Shown here: one piece after another, positions 10,107-19,275 of the stretch
Numbering within the stretch: the first letter of the stretch is position 1
Layout: every line of letters begins with the position of its first letter
Assembly (NCBI GenBank): GCA_029977805.1
Contig: JAPOKE010000014.1
Span: 1-32,394 of the forward strand
Reading direction: 5' to 3'
Source of the DNA: Phenylobacterium parvum
GTDB taxonomy: Bacteria > Pseudomonadota > Alphaproteobacteria > Caulobacterales > Caulobacteraceae
Length of the DNA stretch: 32,394 nt
The notes under the pieces: model-generated
What the model was told of the DNA's origin: nothing
What the model saw: only the letters and a program-made list of their open reading frames with translations
The model's database searches: none
Position numbers and translations under genes: made by a program

Positions 10107-10121
10107 CGGGGCGCCGCCCCG
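10107..10121 (-). terminator. GC-rich hairpin between parC and the serine hydrolase gene
   Basis: CGGGGCG (10107-10113) and CGCCCCG (10115-10121) form a perfect inverted repeat 30 nt downstream of the parC stop on the minus strand. It may end the long pyrE-to-parC transcript; no U-run follows, so an intrinsic terminator is not certain. Confidence 0.35.
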
Positions 10122-10150
10122 CCGCAAACCGGGGATTTGAGCCTGCGTCC

Positions 10151-12394
10151 TCAGGCCGGTCGGAAACGGCGGCTCGCCGGGAACCCCCGGGGCGCCACGC
10201 GCCCGGCGCCCGCCCGGCGACCCGACCAGTCGCGCCAGTCGGCCCAGGCCCGGGTGCGGCCGGCGGAGTCGATCCACGAGGCCCCCTCCTCCGCCCGGAA
10301 GACAAGCCCGTCGCGCAGCCCGCCCTCACGGTAGGCCTGCAGCTTGACGCCCTTGCCGCGGGCCATCTCCGGCAGTTCCTCCAGGGGGAAGACCAGGATC
10401 TTGCCGTTGTCCCCCACCACCGCGACATGGTCGCCTTCCACCGGCAGGGCGAAGGCCGCCCCACCCTTGCCGACGGCGAGGACCTGCTTGCCTGCACGAC
10501 GCATGGCCACGGCCTCGGCCTCCGGCAGGAGGAAGCCGTAGCCCTCCTTCGAGGCGACGAAACGCCGGGCGCCGGGCCGGTGGGGGAAGACCGCGACGAT
10601 CTCGGTCCGGTCGTCGAGCTCGAGCATGAGGCGAACCGGCTCGCCATGCCCCCGGCCGCCCGGCAGCTTGTCACAGGCCAGGGTGAAGAACCGTCCGTCG
10701 GAGGCGAAGAGCAGCAGCTTGTCGGTGGTCTCGGCCGGGACGATGAAGCCCTGGGCGTCGCCCTCCTTGTACTTGATCTCGGAGGGGTCCTCGACGCGGC
10801 CCTTGACCGCCCGGATCCAGCCCCGCTCGGAGAGGATGACGGTGATCGGCTCGCGCACGACCAGGGCCTCGAGGGCCGCCTCGGCGTCCACCGAGGGCGC
10901 CGCCTCGAAGGTGGACCGCCGCCGCGTCAGGGCGCCGTCCTTCTCCAGCAGGTCGCGGACATCGCGCAGGCCCACCCCGACCAGTTTCCACTGGGCGCGG
11001 TCGGATCCAAGCAGCTTGTTCAGCCCGTCGCGCTCCTCGGCCAGCTCGGCGTGCTCGCGCCGGAGCTCCATCTCCTCCAGCCGGGCGAGCTGGCGCAGGC
11101 GGGTGTTCAGGATGGCCTCGGCCTGCAGGTCGGAGAGGTCGAAGGCCTCGATCAGCCGGGCCTTGGGCTCGTCCTCCTGGCGGACGATCCGGATCACCTC
11201 ATCCAGGTTGAGGAAGGCGATGATCAGGCCGTCGAGGATGTGAAGCCGCGACTCGATCCGGGCCAGCCGGTGGCGGGCCCGGCGGACCACGACCTCGCGC
11301 CGGTGGTCGAGGAAGGCCTGGAGCAGGGCCCTCAGTCCCATGACGCCCGGGGCGCCGCGGGCGTCGAGGACGTTCATGTTGACCGGGATCCGGGCCTCGA
11401 GGGCGGAGAGCCGGAACAGGCTCTCCATCAGCACCTCCGGCTCGACATTGCGGGACTTCGGCTCGAGTACGAGGCGAACGTCCTCGGCGCTCTCGTCCAT
11501 GACGTCGCCCAGCAGGGGCGCCTTCTTGTTCTCGATCAGCTCGGCGAGCTGCTCGACCAGGTCGGCCTTCTTCACCTGGTAGGGGATTTCCGTGACGACG
11601 ATCCGCCACAGGCCGCGCCCCAGGTCCTCGCGGGTCCAGCGGGCCCGGACGCGCACCCCGCCCCGCCCCGTCTCGTAGGCCTCAAGCAGGCTGGAGGCCG
11701 GCTCGACGATCACGCCCCCGGTCGGGAAATCCGGGCCGGGCGTGATGGCGAGGAGCTCAGCCGTCGAGATGTCCGGCTGCTCCAGGAGCCGCAGGCAGGC
11801 CTCGATCAGCTCGGAGACATTGTGCGGGGGGATGGAGGTCGCCATGCCCACGGCGATGCCGTTGGAGCCGTTCGCAAGGAGATTGGGGAACCCCGCCGGC
11901 AGGACGACCGGCTCCTCCTCCTCACCGTCGTAGGTGGCGCGGAAGTCGACGGCGTCCTCGTCTATGCCCTCGAGGAGCAGCTGGGCGGCGAGGGTCAGGC
12001 GGCACTCGGTGTACCGCATGGCCGCGGCGTTATCGCCGTCGATATTGCCGAAATTGCCCTGCCCGTCGACGAGGGGATAGCGCTGGGCGAAGTCCTGGGC
12101 GAGGCGCACCAGGGCCTCGTAGACGGCAGAGTCCCCATGCGGGTGGTACTTGCCGATGACGTCGCCCACGACGCGGGCGCACTTCTTGGCGGTGGAGGTC
12201 GGGTCCAGGCGCAGCTGGCGCATGGCGTAGAGCAGGCGCCGATGGACAGGCTTCAGGCCGTCGCGGACGTCCGGGAGGGCGCGGCCCGTGATGGTCGAGA
12301 GGGCATAGGCCAGGTACCTGCGCGACAGGGCCTCGCTCAGCGGCTCATCGATGGTGCGGTCGCCCTCGGGGGGCGGAGCAAGGGTGTCGGTCAT
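10151..12394 (-). CDS. parC: DNA topoisomerase IV subunit A
   Basis: ParC is the DNA-cleaving subunit of topoisomerase IV, which decatenates daughter chromosomes. The protein has 747 residues. The breakage-reunion domain is intact: [20 protein letters not shown] near residue 40, the quinolone-determining segment [11 protein letters not shown] with S89 and E93 (the sensitive-type residues), and the catalytic tyrosine Y128 in [10 protein letters not shown]. The C-terminal half has the beta-pinwheel repeats ([24 protein letters not shown]). The shorter pinwheel and absence of a GyrA box favour ParC over GyrA. It follows recO by 79 nt and ends the housekeeping block; the partner parE is not in the window. 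Confidence 0.93.
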   Translation of the reverse strand: MTDTLAPPPEGDRTIDEPLSEALSRRYLAYALSTITGRALPDVRDGLKPVHRRLLYAMRQLRLDPTSTAKKCARVVGDVIGKYHPHGDSAVYEALVRLAQDFAQRYPLVDGQGNFGNIDGDNAAAMRYTECRLTLAAQLLLEGIDEDAVDFRATYDGEEEEPVVLPAGFPNLLANGSNGIAVGMATSIPPHNVSELIEACLRLLEQPDISTAELLAITPGPDFPTGGVIVEPASSLLEAYETGRGGVRVRARWTREDLGRGLWRIVVTEIPYQVKKADLVEQLAELIENKKAPLLGDVMDESAEDVRLVLEPKSRNVEPEVLMESLFRLSALEARIPVNMNVLDARGAPGVMGLRALLQAFLDHRREVVVRRARHRLARIESRLHILDGLIIAFLNLDEVIRIVRQEDEPKARLIEAFDLSDLQAEAILNTRLRQLARLEEMELRREHAELAEERDGLNKLLGSDRAQWKLVGVGLRDVRDLLEKDGALTRRRSTFEAAPSVDAEAALEALVVREPITVILSERGWIRAVKGRVEDPSEIKYKEGDAQGFIVPAETTDKLLLFASDGRFFTLACDKLPGGRGHGEPVRLMLELDDRTEIVAVFPHRPGARRFVASKEGYGFLLPEAEAVAMRRAGKQVLAVGKGGAAFALPVEGDHVAVVGDNGKILVFPLEELPEMARGKGVKLQAYREGGLRDGLVFRAEEGASWIDSAGRTRAWADWRDWSGRRAGAGRVAPRGFPASRRFRPA

Positions 12395-12473
12395 CAGGCG
12401 ATCGGCGTCGAATCGGCGGCGGCGCCGCCCGCCCCTGCTTAGGCCGGGCGGGCGACCGCGTCATCCCGGACCC

Positions 12474-13205
12474 TCAGAGACGCTGCGCCTCGGTGAGCTT
12501 GTCCACAAGCCAGACCCGCGCGGCCGGGAGCGGCCGGTTCAGGGGAGCGAAGAGGCAACGCTCGAGGAAATGGCCGGTAAGGACCAGGCCGTCGCCGATG
12601 TCCCCCGCCGAGAGGCCGCCCTGGGCGGACAGGAGGAAGGGCGGCAGGCGCAGGAGGCGGTCCCTGTAGGGCTCGCCCGCCGCCCGGCTGACGGCCCGCC
12701 CTGTCCGGGGCGAGACCCAGGTCAGGTCGTCCAGGGCGCCGGTGGCGGCGCAGCGGGACAGGTCCAGCCCGAAGCCCAGGGCCTGGAGGATGCCGGACTC
12801 GAAGCGGACATAGACCGCCGGCCAGATGGCGTCGTGGCGCAGGGCGGCGGACAGGGCCTCGAAGGCGGCGAAGGCGCCGGGCTGGGGTTCGCGTTCCGGC
12901 AGGACCCCCGCGGCGACTGCGGCGGCGGAAGCGAGGCCCGCGAGGGCGAAGGCGTCGTCGAAGAGGTCCGAGGGGCCGGCGCCCGAGGCCTCGAGGGCCG
13001 CGGAGCCCAGTTGCTCGCTCGTCCGGGCGCGGAACCGTGCGGTGACCCGGGTCCCCGGCTGCAGCAGCGGCCGGATCCGGCGCGAGCCGCCTCCGGCGAC
13101 GAAGGCCGGATACCGGCCGTGATCCCGGGTCAGGAGCTCGGCGATGGCGCCGTTCTCGCCGTGCGCCCGGGCCGCCAGGACGAAGGCCTCGTCCTCGAAC
13201 TCCAC
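12474..13205 (-). CDS. recO: DNA repair protein RecO
   Basis: RecO helps RecR load RecA onto SSB-coated single-stranded DNA in the RecF pathway. The protein has 243 residues and the family layout: an N-terminal OB-fold (EDEAFVLAARAHGENGAIAELLTRDHGRY, then LLQPGTRVTARFRAR) and a helical C-terminal part with FESGILQALGFGLDLSRCAATGA, which holds one cysteine of the zinc site found in some homologues. The start is a GTG at 13205, 9 nt after the era stop, so it is cotranscribed with era. This position between era and parC is normal for Caulobacterales. Confidence 0.92.
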   Translation of the reverse strand: MEFEDEAFVLAARAHGENGAIAELLTRDHGRYPAFVAGGGSRRIRPLLQPGTRVTARFRARTSEQLGSAALEASGAGPSDLFDDAFALAGLASAAAVAAGVLPEREPQPGAFAAFEALSAALRHDAIWPAVYVRFESGILQALGFGLDLSRCAATGALDDLTWVSPRTGRAVSRAAGEPYRDRLLRLPPFLLSAQGGLSAGDIGDGLVLTGHFLERCLFAPLNRPLPAARVWLVDKLTEAQRL

Positions 13206-13214
13206 CGCCGCCCC

Positions 13215-14147
13215 CTAGGCCTCGAAGTCGAGCCCGACGTCGCCGTAGAACTCCCGGCGATCGGCCCAGCGCTCGTCGACCTTGACGGTCAGGAAGAGAT
13301 GGACCGGCCGGTCCAGGAGCTCGGTCAGTTCCTCGCGCGACTTCTGGCCGATCCACTTCAGGGTCTGGCCGTTCTTGCCCAGGACGATCGGCCTCTGGCT
13401 CTCGCGCTCGACATAGATGGTCTGCTCGATGCGGACCGAACCGTCCCGCCGCTCGCTGAAGGCGGTGGTCTCCACGGCCGCCGCATAGGGAAGCTCCTCG
13501 TGGACGCGCAGGTAGACCTTCTCGCGGGTGATCTCGGCGGCGAGGAGGCGGACCGGCAGGTCGGCGGTCTGCTCGGCGGGATAGAGCCAGGGCCCCTCGG
13601 GCATGAGCCCGGCCAGGCGGCGCAGGAGGTCTTCGACCCCGGACCCATCGGCGGCCGAGATCATGAAGACCTCCGAATAGACCCCGGTGTCGAACAGCCG
13701 CGCCGACAGGGCGAGCAGCCGCTCGCGCTTGACGCCGTCGATTTTGTTCAGCGCCAGGATGGCTTGCCGGCCGGAGGCCCTGAGGCCCTCGATGATGGTC
13801 TCCACGTCCTCGTGCGCCTTGCGGTCGGCGCCGCGGGCCTCGCCGGCGTCCACCGCCAGCTCCGCCTGGACGTCGACCAGGTGGACCACGACGTCGGCCT
13901 CCTCGGCCCCGCCCCAGGCCGAACGCACCATGGCCCGGTCGAGGCGCCGGCGGGGCGCGAAGATCCCGGGTGTGTCCACCAGGACGATCTGGCTTTCCCC
14001 CGAAAGGGCGACGCCCCGGACCGGGAAGCGCGTGGTCTGCACCTTGCGGGTGACGATGGAGACCTTGGCCCCCACCAGCCGGTTGGTCAGGGTGGACTTG
14101 CCCGCATTGGGCGCGCCGATGATGGCGGCGAATCCGGCGCGGGTCAT
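13215..14147 (-). CDS. era: GTPase Era
   Basis: Era is a GTPase that binds the 3' end of 16S rRNA and assists 30S subunit maturation. The protein has 310 residues. G1 is GAPNAGKST (11-19), G3 is DTPG, G4 is NKID, and the C-terminal KH domain is marked by VLGKNGQTLKWIGQKSREEL. I chose the ATG at 14147 because it forms an ATGA overlap with the rnc stop and begins MTRAGFAAIIG, the normal N-terminus; the frame extends further upstream inside rnc. It is part of the rnc-era-recO cluster, so translation is probably coupled. Confidence 0.95.
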   Translation of the reverse strand: MTRAGFAAIIGAPNAGKSTLTNRLVGAKVSIVTRKVQTTRFPVRGVALSGESQIVLVDTPGIFAPRRRLDRAMVRSAWGGAEEADVVVHLVDVQAELAVDAGEARGADRKAHEDVETIIEGLRASGRQAILALNKIDGVKRERLLALSARLFDTGVYSEVFMISAADGSGVEDLLRRLAGLMPEGPWLYPAEQTADLPVRLLAAEITREKVYLRVHEELPYAAAVETTAFSERRDGSVRIEQTIYVERESQRPIVLGKNGQTLKWIGQKSREELTELLDRPVHLFLTVKVDERWADRREFYGDVGLDFEA

Positions 14148-14821
14148 GGCTGGATCTTCTCCCTCTCGAGGAACTGTGCGGCGGCGGCCTTCTCGGCCTC
14201 GCGCTTGGAACGACCGGCGCCGGAGGCCGGGGCGAGACCGGGCAAGCGGGCCTCGATGGTGAAACGGGGATCGTGGGGCGGTCCCTCGGACCGCGTCACG
14301 ACATAGTCGGGAGGCGGCAGGCCAAGCCCCATGGCCCACTCCTGGAGGCGGGTCTTGGGATCGCGCTCCGGCTCCCGGTCAAGGCTGGCGGCCAGGTCGG
14401 CCCAGGCGCTCTGGAAGAAGACCCGCGCGGCGTCGGGGCCGGCGTCCAGGTAAAGGGCGGCCAGCAGGGCCTCGCAGGCGTCGCCGAGCACGCGGTCGCT
14501 GTCGCGGGCGCCGACCCGGGTGGCGCTGGGGTCGAGCCGGAGCGCCTCGGGCAGGCCGATCGCCCGCGCGACCTCGGCGCAGGCGCCGGAGTTCACGAGA
14601 CGGTTGAGGCGGCGGGCGAGGTCCCCTTCCCGGGCGGCGGGATAGGCGGCGAAGAGTTGCTCGGCCGCGAGCAGGTTCAGGACCCGGTCCCCCAGGAACT
14701 CGAGGCGCTCGTTGTCCCGGCCCGGCGCGCCGCCATTCCCGACGCTGGCGTGGGTAAGGGCGCGTTCCAGGAGGTCGCGGTCTGCAAAGACGTGGCCGAT
14801 CCGCGCCTCAAGGGCCGCCAC
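14144..14821 (-). CDS. rnc: Ribonuclease III
   Basis: RNase III cleaves double-stranded RNA, processing rRNA precursors and regulating mRNAs. The protein has 225 residues. The signature NERLEFLGDRVLNLL supplies E38, E41 and D45; the second metal-binding pair is D114 and E117 in GDACEALLAALYLDAG. The C-terminal dsRNA-binding domain spans about 152-222 (DPKTRLQEWAMGLG...SKREAEKAAAAQFL). The start is a GTG at 14821, 26 nt after lepB, with only an AAGG as ribosome-binding site. Its TGA overlaps the era ATG by 4 nt. All catalytic residues appear intact. Confidence 0.95.
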   Translation of the reverse strand: MAALEARIGHVFADRDLLERALTHASVGNGGAPGRDNERLEFLGDRVLNLLAAEQLFAAYPAAREGDLARRLNRLVNSGACAEVARAIGLPEALRLDPSATRVGARDSDRVLGDACEALLAALYLDAGPDAARVFFQSAWADLAASLDREPERDPKTRLQEWAMGLGLPPPDYVVTRSEGPPHDPRFTIEARLPGLAPASGAGRSKREAEKAAAAQFLEREKIQP

Positions 14822-14847
14822 GGCGGCCTTGCGCCTGTCCGGACGGG

Positions 14848-15612
14848 TCAGTGCAGCACCTTTCCGAACCGGCTGGGCCGCAGGTTCAGGACCCAGGTCC
14901 AGGGCTTGAACAGGGAGGCTCCCGGCGACCAGGACAGGAGCACAAGGCGCGCCTTGCCGACCAGGTTCTCCTCGGGGACCAGGCCGACGCCGATCTCGGG
15001 CGGCAGGCGGCTGTCGGCGGAGTTGTCGCGGTTGTCGCCCATGAAGAAGTAGTGGCCGGGCGGAACGATGACCTCGGGGGTGTCGTCGAGGTCTCCCCCG
15101 GTCCCGAAGTCGTTGGTCATGTAGCGACGTCCCCCGGGAAGGGTCTCCTCGACCCGGGCCACGGGCCGCACCATGCCGCTTCCGCCCGTCTCGTTCACCA
15201 GTTCAACCTGCCGGCGCTGGACCGGCTCGCCATTCAGGTAAAGCAGGCCCTGGCGCATCTGGACCCGGTCGCCCGGCATTCCCACGAGGCGCTTGATGTA
15301 GTCGGTGCGGCCGTCGCGCGGCAGCTTGAAGACGATGATGTCGCCGCGCTCCGGCGCACGGGACAGGAGCCGGCCGTCGAACAGGGGCGGGCTGAAGGGG
15401 ATGGAATGACGTGACCATCCATAGTCGAACTTCGTGACGATGACGTAGTCGCCCTCGTAGAGGTTGGGCTCCTCGGACGCCGAAGGGATGGTGAACGGCT
15501 GGAAGAGCAGCACCCTCAGGAACAGGGCGATCAGCAGGGCCACCGCGACCGTCTTGAGGATCTCGATCGTCTCGTTGCGTTCGCCCTTGGGCGGAGCGGT
15601 CGTCTCGGTCAT
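14848..15612 (-). CDS. lepB: Signal peptidase I
   Basis: Signal peptidase I cleaves signal peptides from exported proteins at the outer face of the inner membrane. The protein has 254 residues. A single N-terminal membrane segment (about residues 20-40) is followed by the catalytic serine box and the lysine K107 in DYIKRLVGMPGDRV. The late box MGDNRDNSADSR is canonical. The serine box reads IPSASEEPNLYEGD, with the expected catalytic S46 followed by Glu rather than the usual Met. It lies between acpS and rnc, the usual alphaproteobacterial order. Confidence 0.93.
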   Translation of the reverse strand: MTETTAPPKGERNETIEILKTVAVALLIALFLRVLLFQPFTIPSASEEPNLYEGDYVIVTKFDYGWSRHSIPFSPPLFDGRLLSRAPERGDIIVFKLPRDGRTDYIKRLVGMPGDRVQMRQGLLYLNGEPVQRRQVELVNETGGSGMVRPVARVEETLPGGRRYMTNDFGTGGDLDDTPEVIVPPGHYFFMGDNRDNSADSRLPPEIGVGLVPEENLVGKARLVLLSWSPGASLFKPWTWVLNLRPSRFGKVLH

Positions 15613-15685
15613 GGGGATTCCGGATCAGGTTTCCGCCCGGACATACCGCAAACCGGCCCGCCCGCACGTGAAATCTTGGCAAGCG

Positions 15686-16087
15686 CTAGGCGTCGGGCAG
15701 GGCCTCGATGATGACGAAGGCCTGGGCGTAGGGATGATCGTCGGTCATGGAGAGGTGGATCACAGCCCTTTGCCCCGGGGGCGTCATTTCCGCCAGCCGG
15801 GCCGCCGCGCCGCCCGTCAGGGCCAGGGTCGGCTGGCCCGAGCGCAGGTTCACCACCCCCATGTCGCGCCAGAACACGCCGCGCCTGAGCCCGGTCCCAA
15901 GGGCCTTCGCGCAGGCCTCCTTGGCGGCGAAGCGCTTGGCGTAGCTGGCGGCGGCGTCAGGCTTGGCCTCGGAGCGCCGGCGCTCGAGGTCCGTGAAGCA
16001 GCGGTTCCGGAAGCGGTCCCCGAACCGGTCCAGGCTGGCCTGGATGCGGCGGATGTCGCTGAGGTCGGAGCCGATCCCGAGGATCAC
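15686..16087 (-). CDS. acpS: Holo-[acyl-carrier-protein] synthase
   Basis: AcpS transfers 4'-phosphopantetheine from CoA to a serine of apo-ACP, switching on fatty-acid synthesis. The protein has 133 residues, the normal length. The N-terminal [12 protein letters not shown] carries the Mg-binding D8, and [14 protein letters not shown] carries E57. The start is a GTG at 16087 that overlaps the pdxJ stop as GTGA, which argues for translational coupling with pdxJ. The gene precedes lepB by 73 nt. That gap may hold a promoter for lepB, but I see no convincing one. Confidence 0.94.
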   Translation of the reverse strand: MILGIGSDLSDIRRIQASLDRFGDRFRNRCFTDLERRRSEAKPDAAASYAKRFAAKEACAKALGTGLRRGVFWRDMGVVNLRSGQPTLALTGGAAARLAEMTPPGQRAVIHLSMTDDHPYAQAFVIIEALPDA

Positions 16088-16842
16088 GCCCCCGCCCCTC
16101 CCCGGGCGGCGTCCATGCGCTCGCGCATCCCGCGGATCGCAGCGGGCAGTCCGATGAAGACCGACTCGCCAATCAGGAAGTGGCCGATGTTGAGCTCGCG
16201 CATCTCGGGGATGGCCGCCACGGGAGCGACCGTATCGAAGTCGATCCCATGCCCGGCGTGGACCTCCAGTCCCGCGGCCGAGGCCCTCTGCGCGGCGCGG
16301 CGGAGCTGTTCGAGATACAGGCCGGCTTCAGGGTCGCCAGCCCGGACGGCGTCGCAGTAGGGCCCTGTGGTGAACTCCACCACCTGCGCCCCGGCGGCGG
16401 CGGCGGCGTCCACCTGGTCGTCGCAGGCGTCGATGAAGCAGCTGACCCGGATCCCGGCGCCCGCCATGCGGCGGACAGAGGGTGCGATACGGTCGAACCC
16501 GCCCGCGACGTCGAGGCCGCCCTCGGTGGTGACCTCCTCGCGCCGCTCCGGCACGAGGCAGGCGGCGTGGGGCCGGAGCCGGAGGGCCAGGGCCTCCATC
16601 TCGCCTGTGACCGCCATCTCGAAGTTCAGGGGCCGGCCGAGACGCACGCAGAGGGCCGCCAGCGCCTCGATGTCGGCGTCGCGGATGTGCCGGCGGTCCT
16701 CGCGCAGGTGGGCGGTGATCCCGTCCGCCCCGGCCGCGATGGCGACCTCCGCCGCTCGAAGCGGGTCCGGATAGCTCTCGCCCCTGGCGTTCCTCAGGGT
16801 GGCGACATGGTCGATGTTCACGCCGAGGCGGAGACGGCTCAT
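16084..16842 (-). CDS. pdxJ: Pyridoxine 5'-phosphate synthase
   Basis: PdxJ condenses 1-deoxy-D-xylulose 5-phosphate with 3-amino-2-oxopropyl phosphate to make pyridoxine 5'-phosphate (vitamin B6). The protein has 252 residues and begins [21 protein letters not shown], the family N-terminus; HLREDRRHI and [11 protein letters not shown], both active-site segments, and the ending [14 protein letters not shown] are all intact. The frame is open upstream through pyrE; the ATG at 16842 was chosen for the N-terminus and the ATGA overlap with the pyrE stop. It also overlaps acpS by 4 nt, so pyrE-pdxJ-acpS is one tightly coupled unit. Confidence 0.96.
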   Translation of the reverse strand: MSRLRLGVNIDHVATLRNARGESYPDPLRAAEVAIAAGADGITAHLREDRRHIRDADIEALAALCVRLGRPLNFEMAVTGEMEALALRLRPHAACLVPERREEVTTEGGLDVAGGFDRIAPSVRRMAGAGIRVSCFIDACDDQVDAAAAAGAQVVEFTTGPYCDAVRAGDPEAGLYLEQLRRAAQRASAAGLEVHAGHGIDFDTVAPVAAIPEMRELNIGHFLIGESVFIGLPAAIRGMRERMDAARGGAGA

Positions 16843-17423
16843 TTCGAGAGGCGCCGGCTGCCCGGGTCCTCGACGGGGATGGCGGCGAGCTCCGGCGGCA
16901 GCTGGTCCGCCGGATAGGCCGGTACGTCCAGCTGGGCGAGGGAAACCAGGGGCGCGCCCGGATCGGCGCGGCCGCCCGAGCGGTCGACGATGCAGGCGGC
17001 GACGACGACATTCCCGCCCGCTTTTCGGATCGCCTCCACGCACTCGCGCGACGACAGGCCGGTGGTCACGATGTCCTCGACCATGGCGACGCGGGCGCCC
17101 TCCGGGATCTCGAAGGCGCGACGCAGGCGGAACTCGCCCCCTTCCCGCTCGACATAGACCGAGGGGACGCCGAGGTGTCGCGCCGTCTCGTAGCCCGGGA
17201 TGATGCCGCCCACGGCCGGGGAGACGCAGATGTCGACGGGGCCCACGGCGGCGCGGATCTTCGCGGCCAGCGCGCGGCACAGGCGCTCCGTCCGGTCCGG
17301 GTGCTGGAAGACGAGGTTCTTCTGCAGGAAGACCCCGGAGTGCAGGCCGCTGGACAGCACGAAGTGCCCCTCGCGCAGGGCGCCGGCGGCGCGGAATTCG
17401 TCGAGGACCTGTTCGGTGTTCAT
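16839..17423 (-). CDS. pyrE: Orotate phosphoribosyltransferase
   Basis: PyrE makes orotidine 5'-monophosphate from orotate and PRPP in pyrimidine synthesis. The protein has 194 residues. The type I PRTase fold is shown by [16 protein letters not shown] near the N-terminus, [21 protein letters not shown], and the PRPP loop [11 protein letters not shown] (112-122). It is a short variant typical of alphaproteobacteria. It leads the pyrE-pdxJ-acpS-lepB-rnc-era-recO-parC run; the ATG at 17423 lies 23 nt after the EamA transporter stop, so readthrough from that gene is possible. Confidence 0.94.
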   Translation of the reverse strand: MNTEQVLDEFRAAGALREGHFVLSSGLHSGVFLQKNLVFQHPDRTERLCRALAAKIRAAVGPVDICVSPAVGGIIPGYETARHLGVPSVYVEREGGEFRLRRAFEIPEGARVAMVEDIVTTGLSSRECVEAIRKAGGNVVVAACIVDRSGGRADPGAPLVSLAQLDVPAYPADQLPPELAAIPVEDPGSRRLSK

Positions 17424-17446
17424 GGGGCGCTCCTTGCGCGCCCGGA

Positions 17447-18343
17447 TTAGCCCACGGCGCCGGGCCTGTCACGCCGCAGGACGGACGCCGGAAGGGTGTT
17501 GAGCGCGAGGCCGCCGATGACCAGGGCCGCCGCCGCCAGCTTCCAGGCCGGCAGGGGCTCGCCGAGGGCCAGGGCCGAGGCGGTCAGCCCGAAGACGGGC
17601 ACCAGGAGGGCCCAGGGCGAGACCACCGCCGCCGGGTGCCGGGCCAGAAGCCAGCCCCAGGCGGCGTAGCCGAAGAGGGTGTTGCCGAACGACTGGTAGA
17701 GAAGCTCGGCCCAGACCACGGGGGTCATGGTGGTCACCGCGGCGACCATGGCCGGCGCGCCCTCGAACACCAGGGCGAGGACGAGGAGCGGAGGCACGGA
17801 GAAGAGGCTGGCCCAAACGACGAAGGCCAGGCTGGGGGCCTCCGGGGTGGCCCTCTGGACCATGTTCCCGAGCGACCAGCTCAGGGCGGCGACGAGGACC
17901 AGGACCAGGCCCAGGGGCGTGGTCACGGCGTCCACGTGCATGAGGATCACGCCGATGCCGGCCGCCGCCAGCACCAGGGCCAGGCCCTGGCGCCCGCTGA
18001 GCTTCTCGCCCTTCAGCCAGATGGCCAGGCCGATGGTGAAGAAGACCTGGCTCTGGACCACGAGGGAGGCGAGGCCCGGCGAGATCCGGCCGTCCATGGC
18101 GAAGTAGAGGACCCCGAACTGGCCTACGCCGATGAGGAGCCCGTAGGCGGCGAGGTTGCGCCAGGGGACCTGGGGACGCTTCAGGAAGAAGGCCGCCGGC
18201 AGGAAGGCGAAGAAGAAGCGCAGGACCGCGAAGGTGAAGGGCGGGAAGTGGGCGAGGGCCGACTTGATGACGGCGAAGTTGCTGCCCCAGACCGCCACGA
18301 CGGCGAGGGCGAGCAGGGCGTGGCGCCAGGACAGTGCGGTCAT
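17447..18343 (-). CDS. EamA/DMT-superfamily transporter
   Basis: A 298-residue inner-membrane protein with about ten hydrophobic segments and two EamA repeats, the drug/metabolite transporter architecture. The first begins [23 protein letters not shown], with the characteristic WGSNF motif, and the second begins after about residue 150 ([18 protein letters not shown]). The relatives nearest in memory export amino acids or metabolites; the substrate cannot be read from the sequence. The ATG at 18343 was chosen because it starts directly before the first membrane helix. The gene diverges from the TauD-type dioxygenase across 98 nt. Confidence 0.85.
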   Translation of the reverse strand: MTALSWRHALLALAVVAVWGSNFAVIKSALAHFPPFTFAVLRFFFAFLPAAFFLKRPQVPWRNLAAYGLLIGVGQFGVLYFAMDGRISPGLASLVVQSQVFFTIGLAIWLKGEKLSGRQGLALVLAAAGIGVILMHVDAVTTPLGLVLVLVAALSWSLGNMVQRATPEAPSLAFVVWASLFSVPPLLVLALVFEGAPAMVAAVTTMTPVVWAELLYQSFGNTLFGYAAWGWLLARHPAAVVSPWALLVPVFGLTASALALGEPLPAWKLAAAALVIGGLALNTLPASVLRRDRPGAVG

Positions 18344-18390
18344 TTGGCGCCCTCCCCGCGCAGGGCCGAGAAAGCGGCTTTCGTCCGGCT

Positions 18391-18419
18391 TTGCAAGCCT
18401 CGCGCTTGCGGGCAATGTG
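18391..18419 (+). promoter_or_regulatory. Putative promoter of the TauD-type dioxygenase gene
   Basis: TTGCAA (18391-18396), a 17-bp spacer and AATGTG (18414-18419) form a sigma-70-like promoter. Transcription would begin near 18426, giving a short leader with GGGAGG at 18431-18436 before the ATG at 18442. The arrangement resembles the rpoZ promoter candidate elsewhere in this window. Confidence 0.4.
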
Positions 18420-18441
18420 CGCCGCCGCAAGGGAGGACCGC

Positions 18442-19269
18442 ATGAGCCTGACCATCCGCCGGGTCGCCGGGGCGCTGGGCGCCGAGATCTCGGGCGTCGA
18501 CCTGTCGCAGGACCTTCCGGACGGCGTGGTCGCGGAGATCCGCGCCGCGCTGGTCGAGCATCAGGTCATCTTCTTCCGCGACCAGGACCTCAGCCCTGCC
18601 CGCCAGGTGGCCTTCGGCCGGCGGTTCGGTCCCCTGAACATCCACCCCTATGTCCGGGGCATGGAGGGGTATCCCGAGGTCATGGAGATCATCAAGGAGC
18701 CGGGGGACAAGACCAATTTCGGCGGCGGCTGGCATTCGGACACCTCCTTCCTCGAGCGACCGGCCATCGGGTCGATCCTGCACGCCATCGAGCTGCCGGA
18801 GTGGGGCGGGGACACCCTGTTCTCCAGCCAGGTCGCCGCCTACGAGGCCCTGTCGACGGGGATGAAGGCGACGCTGGAAGGCCTGCGCGCCGTGCATTCC
18901 GCAGGCCGCGAGTATTCCGCCCAGGGCCATTCCGCCCAGAAGCGGTCCTCCATGAGCGTCGCCGAGGCCGAGGGCGCAGTGGGCGAGTTCATCCACCCGG
19001 TGGTGCTGGCGCATCCGGAATCCGGCCGCAAGGCCCTCTACGTGAACCCGGCCTTCACGATGCGCTTCGAGGGCTGGACCAAGCGGGAGTCCAAGCCCCT
19101 GCTGGACTTCCTGTTCGAGCACTGCCGCTATGAGGGCTACACCTGCCGCTTCGCCTGGAAGCCCGGGTCCGTGGCCTTCTGGGACAACCGGCAGGTCTGG
19201 CACTTCGCCCTGAACGACTATCCCGGCCAGCGCCGGCACATGCGCCGGGTCACGGTCGACCCGGCCTGA
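18442..19269 (+). CDS. TauD/TfdA-family 2-oxoglutarate-dependent dioxygenase
   Basis: A 275-residue non-haem iron dioxygenase of the TauD/TfdA family, which couples 2-oxoglutarate decarboxylation to hydroxylation of a small substrate. The iron ligands appear as H98-S-D100 in GGGWHSDTSF and the distal H254 in VWHFALNDY. The 2-oxoglutarate-binding arginine is probably in the RRHMRRVTVD end. The N-terminal GALGAEISGVDLSQ is standard. The substrate is not decidable: taurine, alkyl sulfates and aryloxyalkanoates are all used by the family. The ATG at 18442 has a GGGAGG site. It ends 6 nt from the convergent rsh stop. Confidence 0.88.
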   Translation: MSLTIRRVAGALGAEISGVDLSQDLPDGVVAEIRAALVEHQVIFFRDQDLSPARQVAFGRRFGPLNIHPYVRGMEGYPEVMEIIKEPGDKTNFGGGWHSDTSFLERPAIGSILHAIELPEWGGDTLFSSQVAAYEALSTGMKATLEGLRAVHSAGREYSAQGHSAQKRSSMSVAEAEGAVGEFIHPVVLAHPESGRKALYVNPAFTMRFEGWTKRESKPLLDFLFEHCRYEGYTCRFAWKPGSVAFWDNRQVWHFALNDYPGQRRHMRRVTVDPA

Positions 19270-19275
19270 GGCGGG

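Noticed and set aside
10427-12442. Very long open frame on the plus strand opposite parC (and similar ones opposite accC, aspS, rsh and the sulfatase)
   Set aside because: These are mirror frames created by GC-rich third codon positions; their translations are low-complexity with no domain, and the opposite strand holds a clear known gene.
12395-12473. GGCGGCGCCGCC palindrome between recO and parC as a terminator
   Set aside because: Short GC palindromes are frequent in this composition, it is not followed by a U-tract, and recO and parC probably share a transcript.
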